A stretch of DNA of 64,000 nt. Source: Taudactylus pleione (lineage: Eukaryota > Chordata > Amphibia > Anura > Myobatrachidae). The translations under genes and the position numbers were made by a program. The notes beneath the pieces are model-generated. The model was not told the DNA's origin and ran no database searches. It was given only the letters and a program-made list of their open reading frames with translations. This document shows positions 32,862-43,801 of the stretch, piece after piece; position 1 is the first letter of the stretch; every line of letters begins with the position of its first letter. Location: positions 3,353,001-3,417,000 of the forward strand of contig JAUIMM010000566.1 of NCBI GenBank assembly GCA_031769625.1, written 5' to 3'.

Positions 32862-33410
32862 GGCCCTCATTCAGAGCCGTACGCTCTGAGCAGAGCGCAC
32901 GCTCTGAATGAGGGCCGGGCTCCATTTTCATGGAGCGTCCTCCTGGACGCTCGTATAGCTGTGGGTCACCACCCACAGGCTATACGAGCGTGCTGTTTGA
33001 TGGCCGCGATGGTCGAGACCATCGCGACCATCGAAATTGCGAGCCGGAGCCTGCAGTTGAGGTTTTCAACCGCAAGCTCCGGAGTGATTTTGGCTCTATC
33101 AGAGCCAAAATCACTCCCACTGACATCACTAGTGATGTCAGTGGGCCGGCTTCTGACGGGAGGCGTTCCCGTGGGAACGCCCCCGTCAGGGAGGCACGCC
33201 CCCGGCACGCCCACCAAAGGGGGCGTGCTGTCAATCAACATTGACAGCACGCCCCCTTTGATCGGACACAACGAGCGAAGGACTTTCCTTCGCTCGTCGC
33301 GTCTGGCGCATGCGCACGACGGAGCTCCCTCCGTCGTGCGCATGCTCAGTGCATAACATCGACCCACTTGCGAGCGGACAGCCGCTCGCGAGTGGGTCTG
33401 AATCAGGCCC
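32862..33410 (+). mobile_element. Harbinger-type hairpin-train MITE, best copy (subtype B)
   Basis: Target ata duplicated at 32859-32861 and 33411-33413. Hairpins in order: 32862-32916 (16-bp end arms), 32947-32991, 32999-33032, 33081-33117 (17-bp perfect arms, ggagtgattttggctct), 33116-33145 (30-bp perfect palindrome), 33153-33189, 33215-33260 (21-bp perfect arms, loop caac), 33271-33297 (12-bp perfect arms), 33308-33345 (17-bp perfect arms, gcatgcgcacgacggag), 33361-33398 (17-bp arms, one mismatch). An imperfect pair lies at 33036-33080. Almost the whole element is therefore in paired arms. Confidence 0.92.
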
Positions 33411-33578
33411 ATAATACAGAGGTTTAGATTTGCATAAAACACAGAAACCATGAATAGAATACAAAGGGCAACCATTTTAGGTCATCTATTCCAAGGATAA
33501 TTCATCCTAGGTGAGGCAATCATTTTAGGCACGCTGCACAGGATTACACTGGCAGAATATGCTTGGAAGAGACACATA

Positions 33579-33948
33579 GGGGCATATTCAATTGTGTGTT
33601 GTAGAATAGCAAAAAACCCGCACCTGCGAGGTTTTTCCTGCAGGTGCGGGTTTTTTGCTAATCTATTAGGTGCTCCTCCCATCAGCCCCCGGGACTCCCA
33701 GCAGCCCCCTCTCCAGTAAGAAGAGAGAGGGGAAGCCACTGGGAGCCGCGGAGACCACCTGCCAGGTAGGTGTTTGTTTGTTTTTTCCCTTTTTACACGG
33801 CGCAGGGTTTTCAGAGCTGAAAACTCCGCGACCACTATTTTTTTAATTGAATACCGTGGGTAGCGGGAGCGCGCATACCCGCGGTTTTCCGGAATTGAGC
33901 GCAAGGTTTTTTAACTCGCTAAACCTCGCGCCCAATTGTATATGCCCC
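33579..33948. mobile_element. MITE with attcaatt-like ends, 370 bp
   Basis: Ends ggggcatattcaattg and caattgtatatgcccc are inverted; target ata duplicated at 33576-33578 and 33949-33951. A 21-bp perfect hairpin (tagcaaaaaacccgcacctgc) lies at 33608-33661. A donor-like caggtaggt followed by a T/C-rich tract and gcag (33757-33808) recalls the intron-like modules of 24038 and 27073. Confidence 0.85.
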
Positions 33949-33951
33949 ATA

Positions 33952-34829
33952 ATTGGGGAGATGAAAAATAAGAGGAGAGATCCTTGCTACATCATGAGAA
34001 TCATGCACTGTTAATTCTGCACAATAGAGTACCAGATGAGATAGCCATCTTGGGTGCACAACATAGGTTACAATGTGCAATTAGCAATACATGAAAATAA
34101 GACATACAAAATGAAAAATGACCAACAGGATACTCACTGCATAAATAGCTCCGCAGCTTATAGAATGAGGCATATGGTATTATTACATAACTGCTTTTAC
34201 CCACTTTTCTCTTTTTAAGTGAGCTGAGGTAAACATATAAAGAGGGTCCAGTAACATGCAATAATTTACAAACAATATCTGACTGAAAAAATAAATAAAT
34301 AATTTAAAAAAGATATTAATCCTGTGACAGTGAGAAGATGTTAAACTCATATTCTGAATCGCATAAAATATTTGTATGAAACCTACATGGATTACTGACA
34401 CCTCAGGAGTGATGTGATAACTTTGGCTGTGGTAAGGGTTCTAATGACACAGAATTTGTTTTGGTGCGATATAGACAAATGCAAGCGCTATGAGACCACC
34501 TCAAAATATATAAATAGAATTCTAAACAAGAAGAGTAGACAATATAATAAAGTTTTAATCTAACTTTCACATAAAAACCTATATCAATAAAAAACAATAA
34601 AAATGTGGTGGTATATTAGCAAAAACACTAAAGCTCAAATGTACATAAGGGACACCATGAAAAAAATCATATACTGTGCAATTTATCAAATAAATCCTGC
34701 AAGGTGCATGGATAGATGGCAGCTGATATAATTACCAGGTGTAGGCACCCGGCACTGTTCTTGGCGGAAGACCACACAATTGTATGGCAAGAGACACTGG
34801 GTAGATATCAGGGAAGATGGAAAGCTCTG
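33952..34829. other. No recognisable feature
   Basis: AT-rich intergenic DNA with short chance frames only. Confidence 0.35.
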
Positions 34830-36556
34830 TGAGGACGGTCCAATGGTGTAGTTCGCACTAGTAACCTAGTGGGGGCAGGCCAGTGTGAGAGTTCCAGCAA
34901 TTGAAGGACCACTAGCGTAGTCCGCAGTAGTATCTGAGTGGGAGTAAGCCATTGTGAGAGTTCCCGCAATTGATGGTCCGGTAGTGTACTCCGCACTAGT
35001 GTCGGAGTGGGAGTAAGCCATTGTAAGAGTTCCTGCTATTGATGGTCTTGTAGCGTAGGCCACACTAGTGTCGGAGTGGGAGGAAGCCATTGTGAGAGTT
35101 CCAGCTATTGATGGTCTAGTAGCGTAGTTCGCACTACTGTCGGAGTGGGAGTAAGCCATTGTGAGAGTTCCAGCTATTGATCTTCTGGTAGCGTAGGCCA
35201 CACTAGTGTCGGAGTGGGAATTTAGCCATTGTGAGAGTTCCAGCTATTGATGGCCTGGTAGCGTAGTCCACACTAGTGTCGGAGTGGGAGTTCCAGCTAT
35301 TGATGGTCTGGTAGCGTAGTCCACACTAGTATTTGAGTGGGAGTAAGCTATTGTGAGAGTTCCAGCTATTGAAATTCCATTAGCATAGTCCGCACTAGTA
35401 TCCAAGTGGGAGTAAGACAGTATGAGAGTTCCAGCAATTGATGGTCCGGTAGTGTAGTCCGCACTAGTGTCGGAGTGGGAGTAAGCCATTGTGAGAGTTC
35501 CAGCTATTGATGGTCTGGTAGCATAGGCCACACTAGGTTCAGAGTGGGAGTAAGCCATTGTGAGAGTTCCAGCTATTGCTGGTCTGGTAGCGTAGTCCAC
35601 ACAAGTATCTGAGTGGGAGTAAGCCATTGTGAGAGTTCCAGCTATTGATTGTGTGGTAGCATAGGCCACACTAGTGTCGGAGTGGGAGTAAGCCATTGTG
35701 AGAGTTCCAGCTATTGATGGTCTTGGAGTGTAGTCCGAACTAGTATCCAAGTGGGAGTAAGTCCACACTAGTATCTGAGTGGGAGCCATTGTGAGAGTTC
35801 CAGCTATTGATGGTCTGGTAGCGTAGGCCACACTAGTGTCAGAGTGGGAGTAAGCCATTGTGAGAGTTCCAGCTATTGATGGTCTGGTAGCATAGTCCAC
35901 ACAAGTATCTGAGTGGGAGTAAGCCATTGTGAGAGTTCCAGCTATTGATTGTCTGGTAGCATAGGCCACACTAGTGTCGGAGTGAGAGTAAGCCATTGTG
36001 AGAGTTCCAGCTATTGATGGTCTTGTAGTGTAGTCCGCACTAGTATCCAAGTGGGAGTAAGTCCACACTAGTATACGAGTGGGAGCCATTGTGAGAGTTC
36101 CAGCTATTGATGGTCTGGTAGCTTAGGCCACACTAGTGTCGGAGTGGGAGTAAGCCATTGTGGGAGTTCCAGCTATTGAAAGTCCATTAGCGTAGGCCGC
36201 ACTAGTATCCAAGTGGGAGTAAGACAGTGTGAGAGTTCCAGTTATTGATGGTCCGGTAGCGTAGTCCGCCCTAGTATCCGAGTGGGAGTAAGACAGAGTG
36301 AGAGTTCCAGCTATTGATGGTCTGGTAGCGTAGTCCACACTAATATCCAAATGGGAGTAAGACAGTGTGAGAGTTCCAGCTATTGATGGTCCGGTAGCGT
36401 AGTCCACACTAGTATCCGAGTGGGAGTAAAACGGTGTGAGAGTTCTAGCTATTGATGGTCTGGTTGCATAGTCCGCACTAGTATCCAAGTGGGAGTAAGA
36501 CAGTGTGAGAATTCCAGCTATTGATGGTCTGGTAGCGTAGTCCACACTAGTATCTG
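34830..36556. repeat. 69-bp minisatellite, open on the minus strand
   Basis: About 25 units of 69 bp (agtgggagtaagccattgtg, agagttccagctattgatgg, tctggtagcgtagtccgcac, tagtgtcgg), some shortened. Because 69 is 23 codons, minus-strand frames of 111, 281 and 140 codons stay open, encoding a 23-residue repeat with SIAGTLTMAYSHSDTS. Frames are broken where partial units occur (35202-35243, 36090-36122). No start context, no signal peptide and no flanking exon support a gene. Confidence 0.93.
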
Positions 36557-36766
36557 AGTGGGATGTTGCAATGTTACTATACTACTAACAGGGGCTGAAG
36601 ACCTGTTATTTTGTAGACATCATCAATTCTGAAATAACTACAAATGGCCACAAAGGCTCAGAGCAGCTCTCTAGTAATGGAACCTTACCAATAAGAAGGT
36701 CCCTTACCGAAAAGATTCAAGATTGCGTGAACCTTCGAAAATAAAGATTCACAATCATGAACCTAG
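36557..36766 (+). repeat. Direct repeat, copy 1 of 2 (possible LTR end)
   Basis: gggatgttgcaatgttacta through gattcacaatcatgaaccta matches 41761-41970 with about ten differences. It contains aataaa (36740), a possible polyadenylation signal. It starts exactly where the 69-bp array stops. Two direct copies 5.2 kb apart could be the LTR ends of one element or two insertions of the same repeat. Confidence 0.75.
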
Positions 36767-37422
36767 ACTCCACTGGAGCAGGAGGAACAATAGTACTTTC
36801 TGTGGACAAAGAAGGAGGTGACATGACAAAAGCTTTATTCGCTCAGGTAGGTCTGATCTGCCCGATTTTGCAACTGAAGGGTTTGGTGTTGCACTTCCTT
36901 ATCCTTCATCCATTCTGTGTGACAATAGCCAGTGAAAGTCGATCAGAAAAGGAAAAGAACCCAATGCGTCTCTTGTAATTGCCACTAACTCCATTTGGTC
37001 ATGGAGTCTACTACGAATTACCCTTTTGGTTTTCACCAGAGGATGTGCAAAGGGACTTGGACAGTGTTGGAGAGGAATAACACGTTACCACTGTGGCAAA
37101 CAACCTGGTGCACATAATAAATCCTCTGTATCCTTCTTATGGCTTACAGTACTTCTTGGGGCATAGCAAACACATACTCCACTCAACTGAAGATCTCATG
37201 GTTGACTATCACTAGCATTGAGTCTTAACATAACACTGAAATGCTTTTACTAATAAAGATTACAACATACTGTACTTCAGTGATTCATTGATTAGTCATT
37301 TTTGCTATTGATTATACAGTATACCCACTACTATGAGAATACAGACATGTGAAAAGAGCTGTAGAGTACTGTAATACAATTAGAATTTTCTAGTGGACTA
37401 AACAGCAAACACTGTACAATGA
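36767..37422. other. No gene; weak gypsy-like reading
   Basis: Near 36982-37080 the plus strand reads TPFG, then LPFWFSPEDVQRDLDSV, which vaguely recalls the TPFG…LPFG…SAPE…FQR stretch of Ty3/gypsy reverse transcriptases. It is too short and diverged to call. The rest is AT-rich and unassigned. Confidence 0.3.
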
Positions 37423-37425
37423 TAA

Positions 37426-37599
37426 GGGCAGGTGTACTAAGCTCTGGAAAGTGATGAATTAGAGAGTGATAAAGTACCAACCAATTAGCTCCTAAATGTA
37501 ATTTTTCAAACACAGCCTGTAACATCACAGTTAGGAGCTGAGTGGTTGGTAGGTTATCACTCTCTAATTGATCACTTTCCAGAGCTTAGGACATCTCCC
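37426..37599. mobile_element. Harbinger-type MITE, 174 bp, target taa
   Basis: Long arms: ctaagctctggaaagtgatg and atcactttccagagcttag, then tagagagtgat/atcactctcta and accaaccaattagctcctaa/ttaggagctgagtggttggt. Target taa duplicated at 37423-37425 and 37600-37602. Confidence 0.88.
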
Positions 37600-37638
37600 T
37601 AAGGGACTGATGCTGAGTAGTGCGGCAGGTTACATATC

Positions 37639-38173
37639 GGGCCTCATTCAGAGGCGGTCGGTGGATTCAAGCGGTCGCTCAGAAACTGGGCGGCCACTTG
37701 CATCCTGACCGCCTGCCTCTGTTGCGGTCGTTAGGCTGTGGGTTAACACCCACAGCTCTAACGACTGCTTGGGTGATGGTCGCGATGGTCAGAGACCATC
37801 GCGACCATCGGGGCTTACGATGAGACCCTAGGGTAGGGTCTCACTTGTCGTAAGCCCCGGAGAGCTTCTGGCTCTGTCAGAGCCGGAAGCTCTCCACTGA
37901 CATCACTAGTGATGTCAGTGGGGCCTCCCCCAAATGGTAGGCCTCCGTTTGGGCTGCCACCCCCCCGGCCCGCCTTCCAAACGGGGCGAGCTGTCAATCA
38001 ACATCGACAGCTCGCCCCCTTTGGTTCGAGACCCACAACGACCGGCGCTGTCGGTCGTAGCGGGTCTCACGCATGCGCACGACGGTGCCGGCGCCGTCGT
38101 GCGCATGCTCTGTGGGGGGCCATCGACCCAGTCCGAGTGCATCGGCGCTAACGACCGGGTCTGAATGACCTCC
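37639..38173 (+). mobile_element. Harbinger-type hairpin-train MITE (subtype B)
   Basis: Starts gggcctcattcagaggcggt, ends ccgggtctgaatgacctcc. Hairpins in order include gtgggttaacacccac, gatggtcgcgatggtc/gaccatcgcgaccatc, gcttacgatgagaccc/gggtctcacttgtcgtaagc, agagcttctggctct/agagccggaagctct, cactgacatcactagtgatg, ggggcgagctgtc/gacagctcgcccc, acgaccg/cggtcgt, gcatgcgcacgacgg/ccgtcgtgcgcatgc. The left-end hairpin is weaker than in the other copies. Flanks atc and ata. Confidence 0.85.
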
Positions 38174-38255
38174 ATACTCTCATGCAGATTTGCATGGTCC
38201 TGCCACCTGTGCCTGGTTGACGCTGGATAGTTGGGATAGAGCAGGACACGGACAT

Positions 38256-38916
38256 CAGAGCTGCCATCAGAAATTGAGGGGCCCAGGATTGACAAAACAG
38301 GCAGGACCCTCCTCCCCCAGTGTTTCTGCAACTCCAGCCCCGCAGCATCTCTCCCATTCCAGCCAGTTCCCTTTCTGTCTCTGCCAGTCTGCCGCCCCTT
38401 ATATCTCTGCCAGCCAGCCCCCCCCTTATGTCTCTGCCAGCCAGCCCCCCTTAGGTCTCTGCCAGCCAGCCCCTGCAGGACATGACACTTGTAAATAGGT
38501 AATGTACAGGGCGCTCACTTTGGGGGTTTCTTCTTTTCTAAAAAGGGGGTACATGTACTAATAATAAACTAGGACATGACACTTACCTTCTCTTCAGGCT
38601 GGAATGGATGCTCCTCGCACACCGCGAGCCTCAGATTCTCCTCTCCCTGTCAGCAGCATGACACGCGTGCGCCGACTCGACTTGCTAAAAAAAAAGAAAA
38701 GCACTATTGCACAGCAGCCACGGCAGTACAAGGCAGCGGGCCCCCTGTCACTGCAATTGCGCGGTGATGGTGGTGCCCATTGCTGGCGAGTGGGTGGTAG
38801 GCACCGGAGGGAGGGAGGGAGGATGGGCATTTTCGGAATGGGCAGGCCCCCCTTCTCTGACTGTGTGTCTGGGCCCGGTACTAGAGGCCCGGAAGTCCCC
38901 CCAGATGGCGGCCCTG
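38256..38916. mobile_element. hAT-type MITE, 661 bp
   Basis: Ends cagagctgccatcag and gatggcggccctg are inverted; the 8-bp duplication acggacat (38248-38255) and atggacat (38917-38924) matches 7 of 8. Inside, about four ~28-bp units built on tctctgccagccagcccc run from 38375 to 38478. Interior reading frames overlap on both strands and lack a domain. Confidence 0.85.
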
Positions 38917-38962
38917 ATGGACATTGTAACGGAGGGTAAGTACAGAAAGAGCATGTCTCTGC

Positions 38963-39170
38963 TTAACCACTTAACTGACGATTTTTCCAGCAAAACTGGT
39001 CAGAAATTGCTGGGTCCACAGGAGAGCCTGGGAAGTCAAAGGAGATACGCACATGTGTAGAACAAATTTCCTCTACAAAAACACAGCGGAGAGGTGCAGT
39101 CGCACCTTGTCAGCTGAAGCTCAGCTGGCTGCTTTCCCATCCCATGTAACCACGTCAGTTAAGTGGTTAA
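38963..39170. mobile_element. TTAA-flanked MITE, 208 bp
   Basis: ttaaccacttaactgacg and cgtcagttaagtggttaa are perfect 18-bp inverted repeats, with TTAA at the outer edge of each. TTAA duplication is the rule for piggyBac-type (and Kolobok-type) elements. The interior has an agctgaagctcagct palindrome near 39111. It is the only TTAA-type element I see here. Confidence 0.87.
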
Positions 39171-39454
39171 TTGCAAACATGTGCTGACCGGGTCACAGGC
39201 GCATATGTGCCCGAGAAAGCTATATTATTTGTAGGTGGGCACGGATGATGAGGGTCACCAGCATTAGTGAACTGCTTGCGTATTTAGCCAAACTTTATTT
39301 TTTGTACACATGACAGGGATTTTTTTCTTTTGTATTACAGAGTTTCTAGCAGTTTCATTGATGCCTAATTGCAAATACGTTTGTTGCAAAAAGTTAAAAA
39401 CATGAGTGCAAGTGTGAAATAAGTGTATGTGACTGAGACTACAAACCAATCATC
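39171..39454. other. No recognisable feature
   Basis: Short intergenic stretch between two mobile elements. Confidence 0.35.
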
Positions 39455-39795
39455 GCCGACATCCCGAAGGGATCAAAATACCGCCATCGGCATACCGACT
39501 GCCGGCTTTCCGAAGGTAAGTATGCAGGTTAGACTTATGGTTCGGCTGGGGATGGGGGGGTTAAGTTTAGGGACCTTCCGGGGCGGGTAGGGTTAGGCAT
39601 CGAACAGGGAGGGTTATGGTTAGGCTGCGGGAAGGGGGGTTAGGGTTAGGCACCACCTGGGGAGGGTCAGGGTTAGGGGGGGAGAGGGGGGGTTAGGTTA
39701 CTTACCGACCCCTGTCGGGATCTTTACCATCGGGATGCCACTGTTGGTCTTCTGACCATCAGCATCCCGTCCGCCGATATAGCATACCGATTCCC
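39455..39795 (-). mobile_element. T-family element, minus orientation
   Basis: ccgacatcccgaagggat at left and gcatcccgtccgccgatat at right, with ggttagggttaggc-type words in the body (39540-39700). A plus-strand gaaggtaagtatgcagg at 39513 resembles the donor-like motif of the other copies. Ends are not sharply defined. Confidence 0.6.
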
Positions 39796-39808
39796 CATTA
39801 GGTTATGT

Positions 39809-40146
39809 ATAATAATAATATTATTTATATAGGGATTTTCTCCTAAAAAGGACTCAAAGTGCTTTACATTTGCCTTTACAGCACAAAATACAAAGCAAGC
39901 TTAACAATGGACTTTAGTGAAATGCTTGGGTGAATAGTTGAATCTTTAGTCTATTTTTGAAGGACTCTAGAGTGGAGGCTTCTCGATTTTGTGTGGGGAA
40001 GTGAGTTCCATAGAGTCGGAGCCACAAAGCTGAAAGCTCGACCCACAGATGAATTCCGGGAGATTCTAGGTACTGTTAATAGTCCTTCATCAATGGATCG
40101 CAGTAATCGAGTGGGACAGTAAGGAATCAGAAGCTGCTTCATGTAT
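39809..40146 (-). mobile_element. LINE 3' end with ORF2 C-terminus
   Basis: Minus reading of 39951-40142 gives LRSIDEGLLTVPRIS and VAPTLWNSLP, the C-terminal tail of CR1/L2/Rex1-type ORF2. A 3' UTR follows to the aataataatattatttatat tail at 39809. A different family from the L2 at 7625, since the UTR differs. Confidence 0.8.
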
Positions 40147-40164
40147 CCTCTTGCTGGATAAATA

Positions 40165-40698
40165 ATTATTATTCTTTATTTATATGGCGCCACAAGGGTT
40201 CTGCAGCGCCTTACAAAGTACATAAACAAATGGGCAAACAAGAAAACAGCGACTTACAGTACAAACAATGCAGGATAAGAACATTTGTTTATAAACATAG
40301 TTGCAATAGCGATCATAATACTCAAATAAGCAGCAGGGCATCTGCAACAAAGTGTTAGGTGCCCTTGTGGGGAGTCAGGAGTAGATGAAAGTATAAGTAA
40401 GGAGAAGCACATGAGGGAAGTGGGCTCTGCCCGTGAGAGCTTACATTCAAAAGGGGTGGGGGGCAGACAGACAGTGGTCACACTGATAGGGTAGACAGTG
40501 AGGAAGGACCATGGAGCAGTGAGTTAGTACGAGAGTTGGAAGGCTTTTATGAAGTAGTGGGTCTTGAGAGCCTATTTAAATATTTGTAGAGAGGTGGAGC
40601 ATTTGATAGGGAGAGGAAGAGAGTTCCAGAGGTAAGGGGCAGCATAGGCAAAATCTTGTGGGGGGGGGTAATCAATTGGCAGGAGAGAGGGCATGCAC
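40165..40698 (-). mobile_element. L2 LINE 3' end, antisense
   Basis: tatttatatggcgccacaag, then ttacaaagtacataaacaaa are the same 3' UTR as in 7625-9413. The minus strand encodes only the last part of the ORF2 tail. 5'-truncated near 40698. Confidence 0.85.
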
Positions 40699-40770
40699 TT
40701 CTCTGTAAAGCACTGTGGTATATGTTTGCGCTATATAAATAACTGGTTAAAAATAATAAATAAATAAGAA
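40699..40770 (+). mobile_element. LINE 3' tail, sense
   Basis: cactgtggtatatgtttgcg then ctatataaataactgg and an A/T-rich tail (aataataaataaataa) are the standard 3' terminus of L2-like LINEs, in the opposite direction to its neighbour. Confidence 0.65.
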
Positions 40771-41760
40771 TTATGCTAAGGGTAACTTACTTACAAAAGT
40801 GCAAAAGCAGAGTAAAATGCTGTTTTGTGATGTCACACACCTTTGCAGTACAAATGGCGGTCTCTGCATGGGCACAAAAGCCTGCATTACCAGGTGGGAA
40901 AGGAAATGCGGATTTGGGTATGTCCTTGCTAAGTATATAGAAATTAAGCACACCTTCCACTGAAGAAGTAAAACAAGATTTTGCCTGACAGATTATTTAA
41001 ATAAGTTTGGGAGCTGTTCCATGTTTTACAGGTAGGAGCACATACTTCTTGTACTGGGATACGCTTTGGATCTCCCTGTTACATCTTGTGGGACAGAACA
41101 TTCCCAGTCACACACTGACAAATATAATAAAAGCATGCCAACACATAGAAATGACTCATGATAAAGATAGTAACATGAAGTGTTTACAAAGATCAGAAAG
41201 TTAAAGTGCACCTTGAAATGCGATGATTGGCAATTAGGAACAAAGTAAACCAGTGTCCCACATACTTTAGTTTATACATATATTAGTGAGTGTACTGTGA
41301 TGATTTATGCTTATTTTATGCCTTTTTATAAAATTTTTACAATTAACCAAATTAAACTAAAATTAATATTGTCTCCATAATCCTAACTCTCTGGCAAACT
41401 CTTTCGGGAAGGAGGGGGGTTGTCCAATGCGATGTGCTGTGAAGTGCCTACAGAACAGCCAGGTGACCAACATCACCGCTCATTTTTCCTCTCATCCATT
41501 AGATATGCGCAGAAAAATGAGCCAAGATTGCCAACTATATTAAACAGCAATGTGTGAAATGTGTGCAGCCGGACGTTGTGGTGATGTCCAGTGGCTCATT
41601 GCTAATTGAATTTGCCCTTAGCATTTGTAGGCCAATATTCAGTGGTATGGTTGTATTTGCACATCACAAGTTGTCAATAAGAATAAACAAGGTAAACCAG
41701 CTATAAACGCAAAACAATACTATAATAAGTCACTTACATTAAGGAACATTTCAGAAACTT
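40771..41760. other. No gene recognised
   Basis: AT-rich. A few words near 41440-41640 (ctcatttttcctctcatcca, then gcgcagaaaaatgagcc) form a loose inverted pair that may be a decayed MITE. Confidence 0.35.
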
Positions 41761-41970
41761 GACTGGGATGTTGCAATGTTACTATACTGCTAACAGGGTT
41801 GGAGACCTGTTATTTTGTTGCCATCATCAATTCTGAAATAACTACAAATGGCCACAAAGGCTCAGAGCGGCTCTCTAGTAATGGAACTTTACCAATAAGA
41901 AGGTCCCTTACCGAAAAGGTTCAAGATTGCGTGAACCTTCGAAAATAAAGATTCACGATCATGAACCTAA
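41761..41970 (+). repeat. Direct repeat, copy 2 of 2
   Basis: Matches 36557-36766 from gggatgttgcaatgttacta to gattcacgatcatgaaccta. Here the flanking 69-bp array is absent on the left. Confidence 0.75.
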
Positions 41971-43306
41971 GATTGCCAAGCCACCAATAGTCGGGGAAAC
42001 CAGGATCTCAACTCTCTGTGCACTGAAAAACCCATTAAAGATGTGATTTGTTGAGGGAGGCTCTGCCACCGTCTCTGCACTGAGCCACTTCCTCTTTCTT
42101 TATGACCTCGTAAAGTCCCAGCCGAGAGGCCAATTTGGAAAACAAACGGCTTGGGGTTGACAGGTAATTAGATCCGGGGGACATATTAGAAGCCTTTGAA
42201 TATCAATGGACTCTGAACACTTTAGCACATCTTCAGCAGTATAAAAGCAGAGCAGGTAATGCTGAACAACATTAACAATGTTTCCTGGAAAATATCTAGG
42301 TACCAAACAACCTGAATTTGTACACTCAATTTCCCTCTGCATTGAAGTTCTCTATTCAGCACAAACTGGTAACATAACTCCATGCTTTATGGTGCCAGCA
42401 ATTCTTTTTAATGGGATCCTTGAGGATTTGTTTGGGATAAGGTGAATGGATAGCTCTGCTTTTAAGGGGAATAACATGAACATAAAATATGATCCTAAAT
42501 AGTGTATAACTTGTGTGAAAAAGCTGATACCTTGACCCGGTAAGAGTGACCTACGGAAAGGATCAGTTATCCATTAGGCCTCTACAGTAATTTGGGGTTA
42601 CGAGTCTTTTGCAATCTCTATCTATGAAGGGAACATAACATTAGTACTGTGGTTGACCCCCAGGGATGACTTTCTGCTATTACAAAAAATGTGCCTATCA
42701 CCTTCAGTCATCAAGACTGGTTCCACCATGAAGTGAGTGGTGGCATGGCAGCCTTTATAAATAACACATGTATTATTATATTTTGGGACAGTATGCTAGA
42801 AATAACTAAAGTGATGATAATCATAAAGTCTACACCTACACAAAAAGGGACAGATAATGGGCTGCACCAACATTCAATTCACTAGCAACTCATGACTTGG
42901 TGACACCAGCATTTTCAGCATACCCATGAAGTCTGGCACAGCAGCAATATGGCAGCCTCTGCTAAATGTAGGTGAAGGTTTCAACTTAACAGTGAAAAAC
43001 AGAAAAAGGGATAAAAGCTATGTAGAACATATATTGACAAAATAAAACATTTAACAACTGGCAATGAGGGGAAACCTCAACTGATTCATCTTCATGTACC
43101 CAATTTCCAGAGATATGACGGAGGGGTGGGACGCAGCTTCTGAAGTTGGAGACGCTCTGCTTATTGGCAATACTGCAAGAAAAAAAAGTCTAGTTCCACA
43201 ATTGACATGATCCTGTGTTCTGGTTTATGCCATCACATTCTATCACCCATCGCTCAATGGCAAAAAGGATTTCCATAAACTACAAAGTGCTGAGGACTGT
43301 CTGTAT
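41971..43306. other. Non-repetitive DNA; possible conserved noncoding stretch
   Basis: The block 42050-42430 is complex-sequence DNA without repeats, containing aggtaattagatc (homeodomain-like core) and cagcagtataaaagcagagc. No splice-bounded frame is visible. Texture alone suggests a possible conserved element; no conservation data are available. Confidence 0.3.
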
Positions 43307-43314
43307 ATTTGTAT

Positions 43315-43564
43315 TAGGACTGTGCAGGCTTGGATAGGTTCGAGTTTGCATGCAGAGTTCGGATTTTTCCCTCCAAAAATCGGGTCTCAGAAAAAGGCAA
43401 AACGTCATCTTTCATGGACAAACATCACCTTCCATGGACAAAAGTCCATGGAAATGTTTGTCAATGAAAGATGGCGTTTTGCCTCTTTCTGAGACCCGAT
43501 TTTTGGAGGGAAAAATCCGAACTCGGCGTGCAAACTCGAACCTATCTGAGCCTGCACATCCCTA
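43315..43564. mobile_element. hAT-type hairpin MITE, 250 bp
   Basis: Long near-perfect palindrome in the family of 29060-29315; shares tggataggttcgagtttgca and ttcggatttttccctccaaa. Left end taggactgtgc is altered from tagggatgtgc while the right end (gcacatcccta) is intact. Target atttgtat is perfect at 43307-43314 and 43565-43572. Confidence 0.94.
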
Positions 43565-43801
43565 ATTTGTATAGTATTATATTGGCAAAGAAACTGCATT
43601 CTTATGGTGAATTTGTTATCCAAGTGCCTATTATACAGAGAAATGTTATCTATGAAGTTTCTATGAAGGCTGTACTGTGAGAGAGATTAAATTAACAGCA
43701 TGCACTAATGCAATGCAGCTTATTAAGCAGGAATACCTCTCTCATTTATGTTGGAACATCCCTGAGGTGTAGCCAAACACAAGGGAAGTTTCCCTACCAT
43801 T

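Noticed and set aside
35244..36089. 281-codon minus-strand frame with a 23-residue repeat
   Set aside because: Product of a 69-bp tandem repeat. Broken by partial units at both ends and without non-repetitive coding flanks.
38604..38939. 111-codon plus frame
   Set aside because: Mostly inside the hAT MITE 38256-38916, overlapping frames on both strands, no domain.
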